NCBI GenBank assembly: GCA_035687245.1
Contig: DASRYH010000070.1
Location: 1 to 49,084 of the forward strand
Source of the DNA: DASRYH01 sp035687245
GTDB lineage: Bacteria > Actinomycetota > Coriobacteriia > Anaerosomatales > PHET01
Direction of reading: 5' to 3'
Length of the DNA stretch: 49,084 nt
The notes beneath the pieces were generated by a model. It did no database searches. It worked only from the letters and a program-made list of their open reading frames with translations, and was not told the origin of the DNA. Both the position numbers and the translations under genes were made by a program. Positions 9,229 to 16,425 of the stretch are shown one piece after another. Every line of letters begins with the position of its first letter. Position 1 is the stretch's first letter.

Positions 9229-9588
9229 TTAGCCTTCGCCGCCGAAACACTCCTGGTAGCTCGAGCACCCCGAGCACACAGGCTGCCTTCAATCGTGGAA
9301 GCCGTTCCAGCCGCACAAGCGCTTGTAGAAGTACTTCTTCCAGCGCATGTCTTTGGTGTTGCCGGCGGCGAGTTCGGCGAAGTGAGCCTCGAGGATCTCT
9401 CGCACCTCAGCGCGGCTGGATAGCCCCATTCCCTGCCACAGATGGCCCGGCTTCATCGCCGACGTGGCGATCCACTCGGCAATGCGCTGGGCGTCCGGAT
9501 CATCGGGTGAGGCGGACTCCATGAGCAGCGCCAGAAGCGCCTGGTGTTCAGCCGCGTGGGCCTCTGAGATGTCAGTGCTGTCGGTCAT
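9229..9588 (-). CDS. NifQ-like molybdenum protein with probable selenocysteine (TGA at 9289-9291)
   Basis: Read through one TGA, this gene encodes 119 residues. Residues 45-99 match the C-terminal half of NifQ: HLWQGMGLSSRAEVREIL, then MRWKKYFYKRLCGWNGF. NifQ proteins carry a C-x4-C-x2-C-x5-C cluster motif and pass molybdenum to nitrogenase cofactor assembly. Here the in-frame sequence is HD-TGA-RQPVCSGCSSYQECFG: the TGA sits exactly at the first cysteine, and the other three cysteines follow with family spacing before a TAA at 9229. A hairpin with a G-rich loop follows the TGA (9252-9282). Selenocysteine at residue 100 is therefore the best reading. The protein is shorter than nitrogenase-associated NifQ and no nif genes are present, so its target is unknown. 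The ATG at 9588 lacks a strong ribosome site. A recent nonsense mutation is the alternative. Confidence 0.72.
9252..9282 (-). promoter_or_regulatory. SECIS-like hairpin downstream of the in-frame TGA
   Basis: On the minus strand, CCTG pairs with CAGG as a lower stem. After a 3x3 internal loop, GCTCG pairs with CGAGC as an upper 5-bp stem closing the 7-base loop GGGTGCT. Eighteen bases separate the TGA from the loop. Bacterial SECIS elements have a short upper stem, a guanine among the first loop bases and a UGA-to-loop distance of roughly 16-37 bases, all of which are met. The structure was paired by eye. Confidence 0.6.
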
Positions 9589-9796
9589 TCTTGGAGTATA
9601 CGGTGCGCAGGCTTGTGGCGGGAGCGGGCTGGGCGTCGAGGGCCCTTTTGCTAACCCGTTGGCACGGTAAATGGCAAGGTGCTCGCTGTTACACGCCTTG
9701 TGCCCAGACAGAAGGCACGTTTTACCTGCGGGAATCGGGGTCTGAAACGGCCAAGATGCACGTCCCGCCGACCTGTCCCCGGACGTCAGGGAGATC

Positions 9797-10198
9797 ATGA
9801 CGGTAAAGAGATTGATGCTCGCTTTGGTGCTGACGCTCGTAATGATGTTTGGAGCCACCGCGTCGGCGCACGCCTGTGATTCGATTTCGGGCAAGTGGTG
9901 CGGCAAGCGCCACTCACGGGCGTACAACAAGCGAGTCCTGAAGGAGGTAGCCAAGAAGCGCGGCTACAGCTCGACGGACATCTCACGGCTCATGCGGATC
10001 GCGAAGCGCGAAAGCCATTGGGGCAATCGCGCTGCAAATGGTCCCTGTAAAGGCATGTTCCAGGTCAACACGCACAAGTCGATGAAGACGTGGGCGAACC
10101 CGTACTGGAACACCAACAGGGCCATCTCCTACATAGAGAAGCGCTACGGCTCGCCTGCAGGTGCCATTCGGCACATCCAGCGGACCGGCTGGTACTAG
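9797..10198 (+). CDS. Small secreted lysozyme/lytic transglycosylase-like protein
   Basis: The 133-residue protein begins with a clear signal peptide (basic MTVKR, a hydrophobic core, then ATASAHA before the likely cleavage site). The mature part contains the transglycosylase-like segment RLMRIAKRESHWGN, in which the Glu is the likely catalytic acid, then GPCKGMFQVNTHK, which matches the G-x-FQ/M block of SLT-type enzymes, and a C-terminal YGSPAGAIRHIQRTGWY that resembles the end of resuscitation- or phage-type transglycosylase domains. It probably cleaves peptidoglycan outside the membrane. The ribosome site agggag precedes the ATG. A terminator follows at 10229-10256. The upstream 200 bases hold some weak hairpins but no recognised riboswitch. 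Confidence 0.75.
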   Translation: MTVKRLMLALVLTLVMMFGATASAHACDSISGKWCGKRHSRAYNKRVLKEVAKKRGYSSTDISRLMRIAKRESHWGNRAANGPCKGMFQVNTHKSMKTWANPYWNTNRAISYIEKRYGSPAGAIRHIQRTGWY

Positions 10199-10228
10199 AT
10201 CCGCACGAGCACCACACTAGGAGACGAA

Positions 10229-10256
10229 GAAAGCCGCCCCCAAGAGGGCGGCTTTC
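10229..10256. terminator. Terminator after the transglycosylase-like gene
   Basis: An 11-bp perfect stem (gaaagccgccc with gggcggctttc) closes the loop cccaag... and is followed by tcgttgg. It can also serve the convergent winged-helix gene on the minus strand. Confidence 0.88.
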
Positions 10257-10293
10257 TCGTTGGTGCGGTATGCGCGCGGGGCGCGGGTGACGC

Positions 10294-10473
10294 CTAGGCC
10301 TTCGGTGCCCACTTGCAGCGAACCGGCGACTCGATCGCATCGGCCTTCTTGAGATCGTTCATGGCCTTGTCGACAGCCTTGCGCTCGAGGCCGGTCATCT
10401 CGACGATCTTGCCAGCGTTGACGGGCTCGCCAGCGGCCTTCATGGCCTCAAGGACCTTGTCGGCATCGCTCAT
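10294..10473 (-). CDS. Small winged-helix-like DNA-binding protein
   Basis: The 59-residue protein (start MSDADKVLEAMKAAGEPV) has the pattern of a compact winged helix: a first helix with VLEAMKAAGEP, a GKIVEMTGLERKAVDKAMND helix-turn-helix, and a short basic wing ending in VRCKWAPKA. The ATG at 10473 has an excellent ribosome site (gaggagg). Proteins of this size and pattern are often annotated as MarR-like or hypothetical regulators; the target is unknown. It is followed on the same strand by the terminator at 10229-10256 and preceded by the CCA-adding enzyme gene. Confidence 0.75.
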   Translation of the reverse strand: MSDADKVLEAMKAAGEPVNAGKIVEMTGLERKAVDKAMNDLKKADAIESPVRCKWAPKA

Positions 10474-10567
10474 GGAGTCCTCCTCATGGGTCGAATGTGA
10501 CTGCGGGAATCGTAGTGTAGTGATTCCCAACTTCTGGCGACAACTGCGCGCGGATCTGCGCGCGGTG

Positions 10568-11965
10568 CTAGTGGCCGGCTCGCTGCAGGGCGGCGCGAGC
10601 GACTTGGAGCGCACCATCGATGTCGTCTGCCGAAAGCTCGCCGGACTCGATCGCTCGCTCGATGGCTGACTTCGCCACACCCACCTTCGGCCCGCGTTCC
10701 AAGCCGAAGTGATGCATCAGCCAGCGGCCAGAGACAGGCGAGCGGACGGCTTCGTGCGTGCCGCGCTCGCGCGACTCGCGTACGGCGCGCTCAAGAGCGG
10801 CCGCCAGACGAGGCGTTTCAGCCCGGTGAGCGGTGGCGCCGAAGTCGGCGAGCGTGAGGGCGACGGCGTCTTCGGCGGATACGAGGGCGGCGGCACCCGG
10901 CGTGGCGTCCACACGCAGGTCGAGCTTGCGTACGGCGCGATCAACCGAGCGAGCGCTCTCGAGGTTCACTTCTCCAAGCCGCATATGCTCGGCGACGAGG
11001 TGGACGATCGCGGCGGTGTCGGCATTCGACATGCGGAGCCTTCGGCAGATCGCACCGGCGATCTCCGCGCCGATCTGCGCGTGCCGAAAGAAGCGGATGC
11101 GCCCGCTCTCCTCGACCGTGCGTGCCGGGGCCTTGCCGACGTCGTGCAGAAGCGTCGCCCAGCGCAGCACGCGCGTTGGGGGAGCACCCTCGACCGACGC
11201 GATTGTGTGGGCGAGGACATCGAGATCGTGAAAGCTGGGCTGCGAGACGCCGTCGAGCGCGGCGACCTCCGGCAGCACCACCAAGAGCGCACCGCTGTCA
11301 CGGGCCACGCGCAGGCCGTCTGCGGCGAAGCGGCCCACGAGCAGCTTCGTGAGCTCGTCGCGGATGCGCTCGGGTGCGACGTCAGCGAGTCCCTCGACAT
11401 GCCCCTCCATCGCTTCTGCAGTCCGGATATGCAGAGAGAAGCCGAGCTCGGCCACGAAGCGCGCAGCCCGAAGCACTCGAATCGGGTCCTCGGCGAAGCG
11501 CGCCGTGGGGGCGCCCGGCGTGCGAAGCAGCTTGGCATCGAGGTCGGCGCGACCGCCTGTGGGATCGAGGAGCAGCGAGCGTGCGAAGTCGTAACCCATT
11601 GCGTTGACGGTGAAGTCGCGGTGCCCGGCGTCGGCCGTGAAACGCTCGTCGGTCGAGGCGAACGCGAGCGCGTCGGGCCGGTACTGCGTGATCTCGAGCG
11701 TGCCGCCGGCCTCAAGCGCGGCGCCAACGGTTCCGAAGCGCTCGCCGAGCGCGTAGACGCCGCGGATGCCGTCCACTTCGGCCAGGACCTCGCGCATCGT
11801 CTCGGGGGCGATCTCCGTGACGAGGTCGTAGTCTGAGCTCTCCGTGCCCAGCAGGGCGTCGCGAACAGCGCCCCCAACGAGCACGGCGTCGTAGCCGCGC
11901 GATGCGAGAGCCTGGGCAGTCTGCTCGACGGCCTTCGGCACCGGGATCTTCTCGACTACGCCCAT
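10568..11965 (-). CDS. cca: CCA tRNA nucleotidyltransferase with HD domain
   Basis: The 465-residue protein adds or repairs the 3' CCA end of tRNAs. The class II polymerase-beta-like head is clear: VLVGGAVRDALLGTESSDYD contains the G-G-x-V-R-D motif and the D-x-D metal site. The RNA- and base-binding blocks follow (HRDFTVNAMGYD; RFAEDPIRVLRAARFVAEL). An HD domain with LLHDVGKAPA is present at about residue 270, as in many bacterial members, and may give phosphohydrolase activity. The ATG at 11965 gives the usual N terminus; a second ATG at 12013 would add sixteen residues unlike the family. Its 5' end is divergent from purD. Confidence 0.93.
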   Translation of the reverse strand: MGVVEKIPVPKAVEQTAQALASRGYDAVLVGGAVRDALLGTESSDYDLVTEIAPETMREVLAEVDGIRGVYALGERFGTVGAALEAGGTLEITQYRPDALAFASTDERFTADAGHRDFTVNAMGYDFARSLLLDPTGGRADLDAKLLRTPGAPTARFAEDPIRVLRAARFVAELGFSLHIRTAEAMEGHVEGLADVAPERIRDELTKLLVGRFAADGLRVARDSGALLVVLPEVAALDGVSQPSFHDLDVLAHTIASVEGAPPTRVLRWATLLHDVGKAPARTVEESGRIRFFRHAQIGAEIAGAICRRLRMSNADTAAIVHLVAEHMRLGEVNLESARSVDRAVRKLDLRVDATPGAAALVSAEDAVALTLADFGATAHRAETPRLAAALERAVRESRERGTHEAVRSPVSGRWLMHHFGLERGPKVGVAKSAIERAIESGELSADDIDGALQVARAALQRAGH

Positions 11966-12087
11966 ACACAGATGGTACCGCCGAAGGGGCCGCGCCGAAC
12001 GCCCACCGGGCACGACGGCCGTCTGAGGCCGTGCTCGGCTACAATCGGCACGTCACCGCTCACAACTGCATTCGGAAGGCTTCTGTC

Positions 12088-13377
12088 ATGGGTATGCGTG
12101 TCCTCGTGCTCGGCTCCGGCGGCCGTGAAGACGCCATCGTCCGCTGCGTGATCGTCTCGCCGCACGTCGATGAGGTCTTCGTCGCGCCCGGCAACGGCGG
12201 TACCGCTCGCCTCGAGAACGTCTACAACGTCGCCCTCGACATCGAGGATGCGTTCGCTGTGACCTCCTTCGCTGAGCAGAACGGCATCGACCTCGTGGTG
12301 ATAGGCCCCGAGGCGCCTCTCGTCTCCGGCGTCGCGGACGCCGTGCGCGCCGCCTCGATTCCGTGCTTTGGCCCGGGGGCCGACGGCGCACGCATCGAGG
12401 GCAGCAAGGCCTTCGCGAAAGACATCATGGAGTTCCACGGGATTCCTACCGGCCGCTCGCAGGTCTTCGGCGAAGGGCAGCACGGCGACGCACTGCTCCT
12501 GCTTGAGGAGTGGGGCGCGCCTGTCGTCGTCAAGGCCGACGGTCTGGCCGCCGGCAAGGGCGTGACGGTCGCCATGGAGATTGAAGAGGCGATCGCAGCC
12601 GTCAACGAGTGCTACGAAGGCCGCTTCGGCGAGGCCGGCGAGCACGTGCTCATCGAGGAGTTCCTCGATGGCCCCGAGTGCTCGCTGCTCGCGTTCGTCT
12701 CCGGCCGCACGATGCTGCCGATGGCGCCCGCCCAGGACCACAAGCGCGTGGGCGACGGTGACACCGGCCCTAACACCGGCGGCATGGGCGTCTACTCGCC
12801 GGTCCCGCTCGTAACCGATGAAGAGTACGCCGCCATGCTGGAGATCATGCAGGCCTCCGCCGACGCGATCGCCGAAGAAGGCATCGACTACCGTGGCGTG
12901 CTCTACGGCGGCTTCATCCTCACAGCTGACGGCCCCAAGGTCCTCGAGTTCAACGCGCGTTTCGGCGATCCGGAGACGCAGGTCGTACTACCGCGCCTGC
13001 GCAGCGATCTGGTGGAGGTGCTGCTCGCCACGGCCAACGGCACGCTCGATGAGCTCGAACTCGCGTGGAGCGACGACGTGGGCGTCTCGGTAGTTGTTGC
13101 AAGCGGCGGCTATCCGGGTAGCTACGAGACCGGCAAGCCAATCACCGGAATCGAAGCTGCCGAAGAGGTAGCGGGCGTCCACGTCATCCATGCGGGTACG
13201 CGTCTTGAGGGCGATACGCTCGTGACCGCCGGCGGGCGCGTGCTCAACGTGACCGCGTTCGCTCCCGACTTCGAGAGTGCCATCGCCGCCGCCTACGAGG
13301 CGTGTGGGCGCATCTCGTTTGAGGGCGCGTTCTACCGCCACGATATCGGGCAGCGTGCGCTGTCCGCACGCCGATAG
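12088..13377 (+). CDS. purD: Phosphoribosylamine-glycine ligase (GAR synthetase)
   Basis: This 429-residue ATP-grasp enzyme makes glycinamide ribonucleotide in de novo purine synthesis. Visible blocks are the N-terminal RVLVLGSGGRED, the ATP-grasp segment VVVKADGLAAGKGV, LIEEFLDGPECSLLAF, QDHKRVGDGDTGPNTGGMG and LEFNARFGDPETQ with metal ligands. The family usually has GGREHA near the N terminus; here the His is Asp (GGREDAI), a substitution worth noting but not an obvious loss of function. The ATG at 12088 is preceded by ggaagg; 12094 is a possible alternative. A good -10 hexamer TACAAT lies at 12040-12045. purD, the HemN-like gene and purE are closely spaced and probably one operon. Confidence 0.94.
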   Translation: MGMRVLVLGSGGREDAIVRCVIVSPHVDEVFVAPGNGGTARLENVYNVALDIEDAFAVTSFAEQNGIDLVVIGPEAPLVSGVADAVRAASIPCFGPGADGARIEGSKAFAKDIMEFHGIPTGRSQVFGEGQHGDALLLLEEWGAPVVVKADGLAAGKGVTVAMEIEEAIAAVNECYEGRFGEAGEHVLIEEFLDGPECSLLAFVSGRTMLPMAPAQDHKRVGDGDTGPNTGGMGVYSPVPLVTDEEYAAMLEIMQASADAIAEEGIDYRGVLYGGFILTADGPKVLEFNARFGDPETQVVLPRLRSDLVEVLLATANGTLDELELAWSDDVGVSVVVASGGYPGSYETGKPITGIEAAEEVAGVHVIHAGTRLEGDTLVTAGGRVLNVTAFAPDFESAIAAAYEACGRISFEGAFYRHDIGQRALSARR

Positions 13378-13392
13378 CGAGAAAGAGGTTCC

Positions 13393-14754
13393 ATGCTTTC
13401 TGAGCGCATGCTCACCGCGGTAATGCGGCAGCAGGGCAACAAGTACCTCCAGCTCGACGACTACGCTGAGCCGCGCCTGCCGCAGCCCGTCGAGGGCCGC
13501 GACTACCTGCTCTACGCGCACGTGCCGTTCTGCACGCGGCTGTGCCCGTACTGCTCGTTCAACCGCTTCCCGTTCCACCGGGAGCGCGCCACCAACTACT
13601 TCGGCCAGCTGCGTGAAGAGATGCGCATGGTGGCCGACCAGGGCTTCAAGCCCACCTCGATGTATGTGGGAGGCGGCACGCCTACCGTCATCGTCGATGA
13701 GCTCGTCAAGACGATCGAGCTCGCCCGCGAGCTCTTCCCGATCAAGGAAGTCAGCTCCGAAACCAACCCCGACCATCTGATCCCGGAAGTGGTCGACCGC
13801 CTCACCGACCTTGTCGACCGCTTCAGTGTTGGCGTCCAGAGCTTCGACAACGATCTGCTCAAGCAGATGGAGCGTTACAGCAAGTACGGCAGCGGCGAAG
13901 ACATCTTCAAGCGCATCGAGTGGGTGGCGGGCCGCTTCCACTCGCTGAACGTGGACATGATCTTCAACTTTCCCTCGCAGACCGAGGCGATGCTTCTGCG
14001 CGACGTCCAGATGCTCAAGGACTCGGGCACCAACCAGACGACCTTCTACCCGCTGATGGCGTCCCCGGCGGTCGAGGCATCGCTCAAGGCCACCGTCGGT
14101 GCCGTGGACTACGCGCGCGAGGCTCGCTACTACGAGATGCTCTCAGAGTCCCTTTCGGAAGCCTTCAACCCCGCAAGCTGCTGGACGTTCTCGCACAAGG
14201 TGGGCGGCATGATCGACGAGTACATCGTCGACTACGAGGACTACGTGGGCATCGGCTCGGGCGCATTCAGCTTCCTCGAGGGCAACCTCTACGTGAACAC
14301 GTTCTCGCTCGCGAACTACGCCGAGCGCATCGCCGCGGGCAAGGGCGGCGCGAATCGCCGGCGCGTCTTCGGCGCCAAGGAGCGCATGCAGTACCGCTTC
14401 CTGATGTCGCTGTTCGGGATGTCGTTGGACAAGCGCAAGTTCGAAACGGACTTCGGCGTCTCGATCGAGCGTGGTATGCCGCTCGAGATGGCGTTCTTCC
14501 GCACGGTGGGCGCTTTCTCCGTCGACAACGCCGACCGCCTCGAACTCACGCCGAAAGGCCGCTACCTGCTCGTCTCGATGATGCGGCAGTTCTTCATCTC
14601 AGTGAACAACCTGCGCGACCAGGCGCGCGGTGCACTATCAGGCGCCGAGCGCGAGCTGCTCTTCGGCGATGGAGATACCGAATCGTGTGCTGCCGCGCAT
14701 CCCGCCGCGGCTGCTGTTGAGGAGTCCACCCCCGATCTGCCCGTTGGAGGCTAG
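13393..14754 (+). CDS. HemN/HemW-family radical SAM protein
   Basis: The 453-residue protein carries the radical SAM cluster motif as CTRLCPYCSF (C-x3-C-x2-C) near residue 52, preceded by the HVPFC segment typical of the oxygen-independent coproporphyrinogen oxidase family. The SAM-binding block YVGGGTPTVI, SSETNPDHL and FSVGVQSFDNDLLKQM follow. The C-terminal half, including FLMSLFGMSLDK, is like HemN-type C-terminal domains. Whether it is a true coproporphyrinogen dehydrogenase, a HemW-type haem chaperone or another enzyme cannot be decided by eye. It starts 15 bases after purD and ends two bases before purE, an unusual position for a haem-type enzyme and a sign of co-transcription. Confidence 0.82.
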   Translation: MLSERMLTAVMRQQGNKYLQLDDYAEPRLPQPVEGRDYLLYAHVPFCTRLCPYCSFNRFPFHRERATNYFGQLREEMRMVADQGFKPTSMYVGGGTPTVIVDELVKTIELARELFPIKEVSSETNPDHLIPEVVDRLTDLVDRFSVGVQSFDNDLLKQMERYSKYGSGEDIFKRIEWVAGRFHSLNVDMIFNFPSQTEAMLLRDVQMLKDSGTNQTTFYPLMASPAVEASLKATVGAVDYAREARYYEMLSESLSEAFNPASCWTFSHKVGGMIDEYIVDYEDYVGIGSGAFSFLEGNLYVNTFSLANYAERIAAGKGGANRRRVFGAKERMQYRFLMSLFGMSLDKRKFETDFGVSIERGMPLEMAFFRTVGAFSVDNADRLELTPKGRYLLVSMMRQFFISVNNLRDQARGALSGAERELLFGDGDTESCAAAHPAAAAVEESTPDLPVGG

Positions 14755-14756
14755 CG

Positions 14757-15218
14757 ATGTCTGATACGCCGCTCGTGGGAATCATCATGGGTTCGAAGTC
14801 CGACATGGACGTCATGCAGCACTGCGCCGACCAGCTCGCTGAGCTGGGAGTCCCCTACGAGATGATCGTGGCCAGCGCGCACCGCAACCCGCAAGTTGTG
14901 CACGAGTGGGCATCTTCGGCAGCCGATCGCGGCATCAAGGTGATCGTGGCCGCTGCGGGCAAGGCGGCGCACCTTGGCGGAGTGGTTGCGGCCTTCACGC
15001 CGCTGCCCGTAGTGACCGTCCCCATGAAGACGAGTGATTTGGGCGGTCTCGATTCGCTGCTCTCGATGGTGCAGATGCCCACCGGAGTGCCGGTCGCATG
15101 TGTCGCAATCAACGGTGCAAAGAACGCTGGAATCCTTGCCTGTCAGATTCTAGGCACCTCAATTCCGCAGTTCAGGGATGCCGTTGCGAAGCTCAAGGCC
15201 GAAATGGCGAACGCGTGA
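14757..15218 (+). CDS. purE: 5-(carboxyamino)imidazole ribonucleotide mutase
   Basis: The 153-residue protein is a full-length class I PurE, which converts N5-CAIR to CAIR in purine synthesis. Characteristic blocks are IIMGSKSDMDVM, the active-site SAHRNPQ, AAAGKAAHLGGVVAAFT and the central GLDSLLSMVQMPTGVPVA. The ATG at 14757 follows ggagg with good spacing. It closes the probable purD operon. No purK follows, although class I PurE normally relies on a PurK; it may be elsewhere. A weak hairpin and a short gap separate it from the prepilin genes. Confidence 0.95.
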   Translation: MSDTPLVGIIMGSKSDMDVMQHCADQLAELGVPYEMIVASAHRNPQVVHEWASSAADRGIKVIVAAAGKAAHLGGVVAAFTPLPVVTVPMKTSDLGGLDSLLSMVQMPTGVPVACVAINGAKNAGILACQILGTSIPQFRDAVAKLKAEMANA

Positions 15219-15327
15219 TACGAGTCACAAAAGCCTCCTGAAGGGCTAAAACGCAGCCCCCTTGCTGCCGATAGACGACGTGTGGACTAGTCCTATCGTT
15301 TCGTATGTACGCAAGAAGGGGGGTGCC

Positions 15328-15726
15328 ATGGTGCGAAAGAGTGACGGCTTCACGCTCGTTGAGCTGATGGTTGTCGTGCTTATTCTCGGAATCCTTGTCT
15401 CGGTCGCTCTTCCGCTGTTCGTTCGCCAGATGCACCAGGCCGCCGAACGTTCCTGCTACATGAACCAGCGAGCTCTCGAGGGCTCGGTTCTCACGTGGCA
15501 GGCGCAGGATGCGTCAAACAACGTTGCCGATCTTGCTGGCGCCGTCGACGGAGACCATCTGCTGATGGTCGCGAACATGTTCAAGGTTCCGCCGCGCTGC
15601 CCATCCGGCGAATCCCCGGCGAATCCGAACTTCCCTACCGCTGCCGAGGGTGGTTACACCTTCGACGCCACAGGCACGTTGGCGGACTGCCCACTTGGCG
15701 ATCGAGGAGCGCACGGCCACTATTAA
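15328..15726 (+). CDS. Type IV prepilin-like protein, copy 1 of 3
   Basis: The 132-residue protein starts with a short basic leader and the class III signal MVRKSDG-FTLVELMVVVLIL, in which cleavage after Gly and methylation of Phe are expected, followed by one hydrophobic helix. The mature part has RSCYMNQRALEG, PPRCPSGES and ends RGAHGHY. Two neighbouring paralogues share these blocks. Three cysteines are placed alike in all copies and could form a disulphide. The ATG at 15328 has the ribosome site aagggggg. No assembly ATPase, prepilin peptidase or platform gene is adjacent, so the machine that exports it must lie elsewhere. A terminator follows at 15758-15785. Confidence 0.88.
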   Translation: MVRKSDGFTLVELMVVVLILGILVSVALPLFVRQMHQAAERSCYMNQRALEGSVLTWQAQDASNNVADLAGAVDGDHLLMVANMFKVPPRCPSGESPANPNFPTAAEGGYTFDATGTLADCPLGDRGAHGHY

Positions 15727-15757
15727 TGCGGTGGCATCATTCGTCCCGGAATCATTG

Positions 15758-15785
15758 AAACAGGCGCCGTCCGCGGCGCCTGTTT
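15758..15785 (+). terminator. Terminator after prepilin copy 1
   Basis: An 11-bp stem (aaacaggcgcc with ggcgcctgttt) closes the loop gtccgc, and the transcript continues cgttg. It separates the first prepilin gene from the other two. Confidence 0.85.
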
Positions 15786-15823
15786 CGTTGTTCGGGTCGG
15801 CTGTTCGCACTGCCGAGCGGCGC

Positions 15824-15847
15824 AGCATGTGACCGCGGTCACATGCT
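15824..15847. promoter_or_regulatory. 24-bp perfect palindrome with a CRP-type core
   Basis: The sequence agcatgtgaccg-cggtcacatgct is identical to its own reverse complement over 24 bases. Its centre, TGTGA-CCGCGG-TCACA (15828-15844 region), is the canonical CRP-family site. It lies about 85 bases upstream of the second prepilin start and just after the terminator of the first, so it probably controls copies 2 and 3. A second such site is at 30054-30069. Confidence 0.65.
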
Positions 15848-15929
15848 CAAGTGCGTTCGGCATCGCCGCATGCGCGCGAGGTGCCGAACACTGTGCTGAC
15901 GCACCGCCTCTCGCAGAAGGACCGTAGTC

Positions 15930-16346
15930 GTGGCCAACAGAGGCTCTACCGCAGCCGGACGTTCCGACGGCTTCACTCTCGTGGAGCTGATGTCGGTGGT
16001 GCTCATCATCGGCATCCTTGTGGGAATCGCGGTCCCGCTCTTCGTTACGGTCAAGGAGCGAGCCGCCAGCCGCACGTGCTTTCAGAACCAACGCTCGATC
16101 GAGGGCGCGGTCATGACGTGGCTCGCTGTCGACCCGACACGCACCCGCGCAGACGCAGCAGGGCTTGTCACCGCCGGCCATCCGTTGATGGTCAATGGCG
16201 ACTTCAAGATGCCGCCCCGGTGTCCGTCAGCGCCGGAACCGGCCGACTCCGGCGCGCCCACCGCAGCCGAGGGCGCCTACACGCTCGACGTGAACGGGGA
16301 CGTCGTCGCCTGCACCCTTGGGTCACCGGCCCACGGGCATTACTGA
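15930..16346 (+). CDS. Type IV prepilin-like protein, copy 2 of 3
   Basis: The 138-residue protein has a leader ending GRSDG and the prepilin signal FTLVELMSVVLIIGILVGI, then a mature domain with RTCFQNQRSIEG, PPRCPSAPEPAD, AAEGAYTLD and the terminal PAHGHY. Order and spacing of cysteines match copies 1 and 3. The GTG at 15930 has agaagga upstream with suitable spacing. It is expected to be processed by a prepilin peptidase and assembled in, or retained at, the membrane. A CRP-type palindrome lies upstream. There is no terminator before copy 3, 79 bases downstream. Confidence 0.87.
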   Translation: MANRGSTAAGRSDGFTLVELMSVVLIIGILVGIAVPLFVTVKERAASRTCFQNQRSIEGAVMTWLAVDPTRTRADAAGLVTAGHPLMVNGDFKMPPRCPSAPEPADSGAPTAAEGAYTLDVNGDVVACTLGSPAHGHY

Positions 16347-16425
16347 TACACGCGCAATCGTCTAGCATTGGGTGATGACAAAACGCGCCCACGTGACGTC
16401 CGTCCCTCCAAGGAGAGCGCCACTA

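Noticed and set aside
9289..9291. Reading the TGA as the true stop of a 99-residue protein
   Set aside because: The frame continues with three correctly spaced cluster cysteines and a normal stop, which chance would not give. A plain stop would remove the metal site.
9600..9796. A possible cyclic di-AMP or other riboswitch upstream of the muramidase-like gene
   Set aside because: Such riboswitches often precede cell wall hydrolases, and a gctaaccc-like string and several hairpins are present. The order of conserved elements does not match any consensus that I know.
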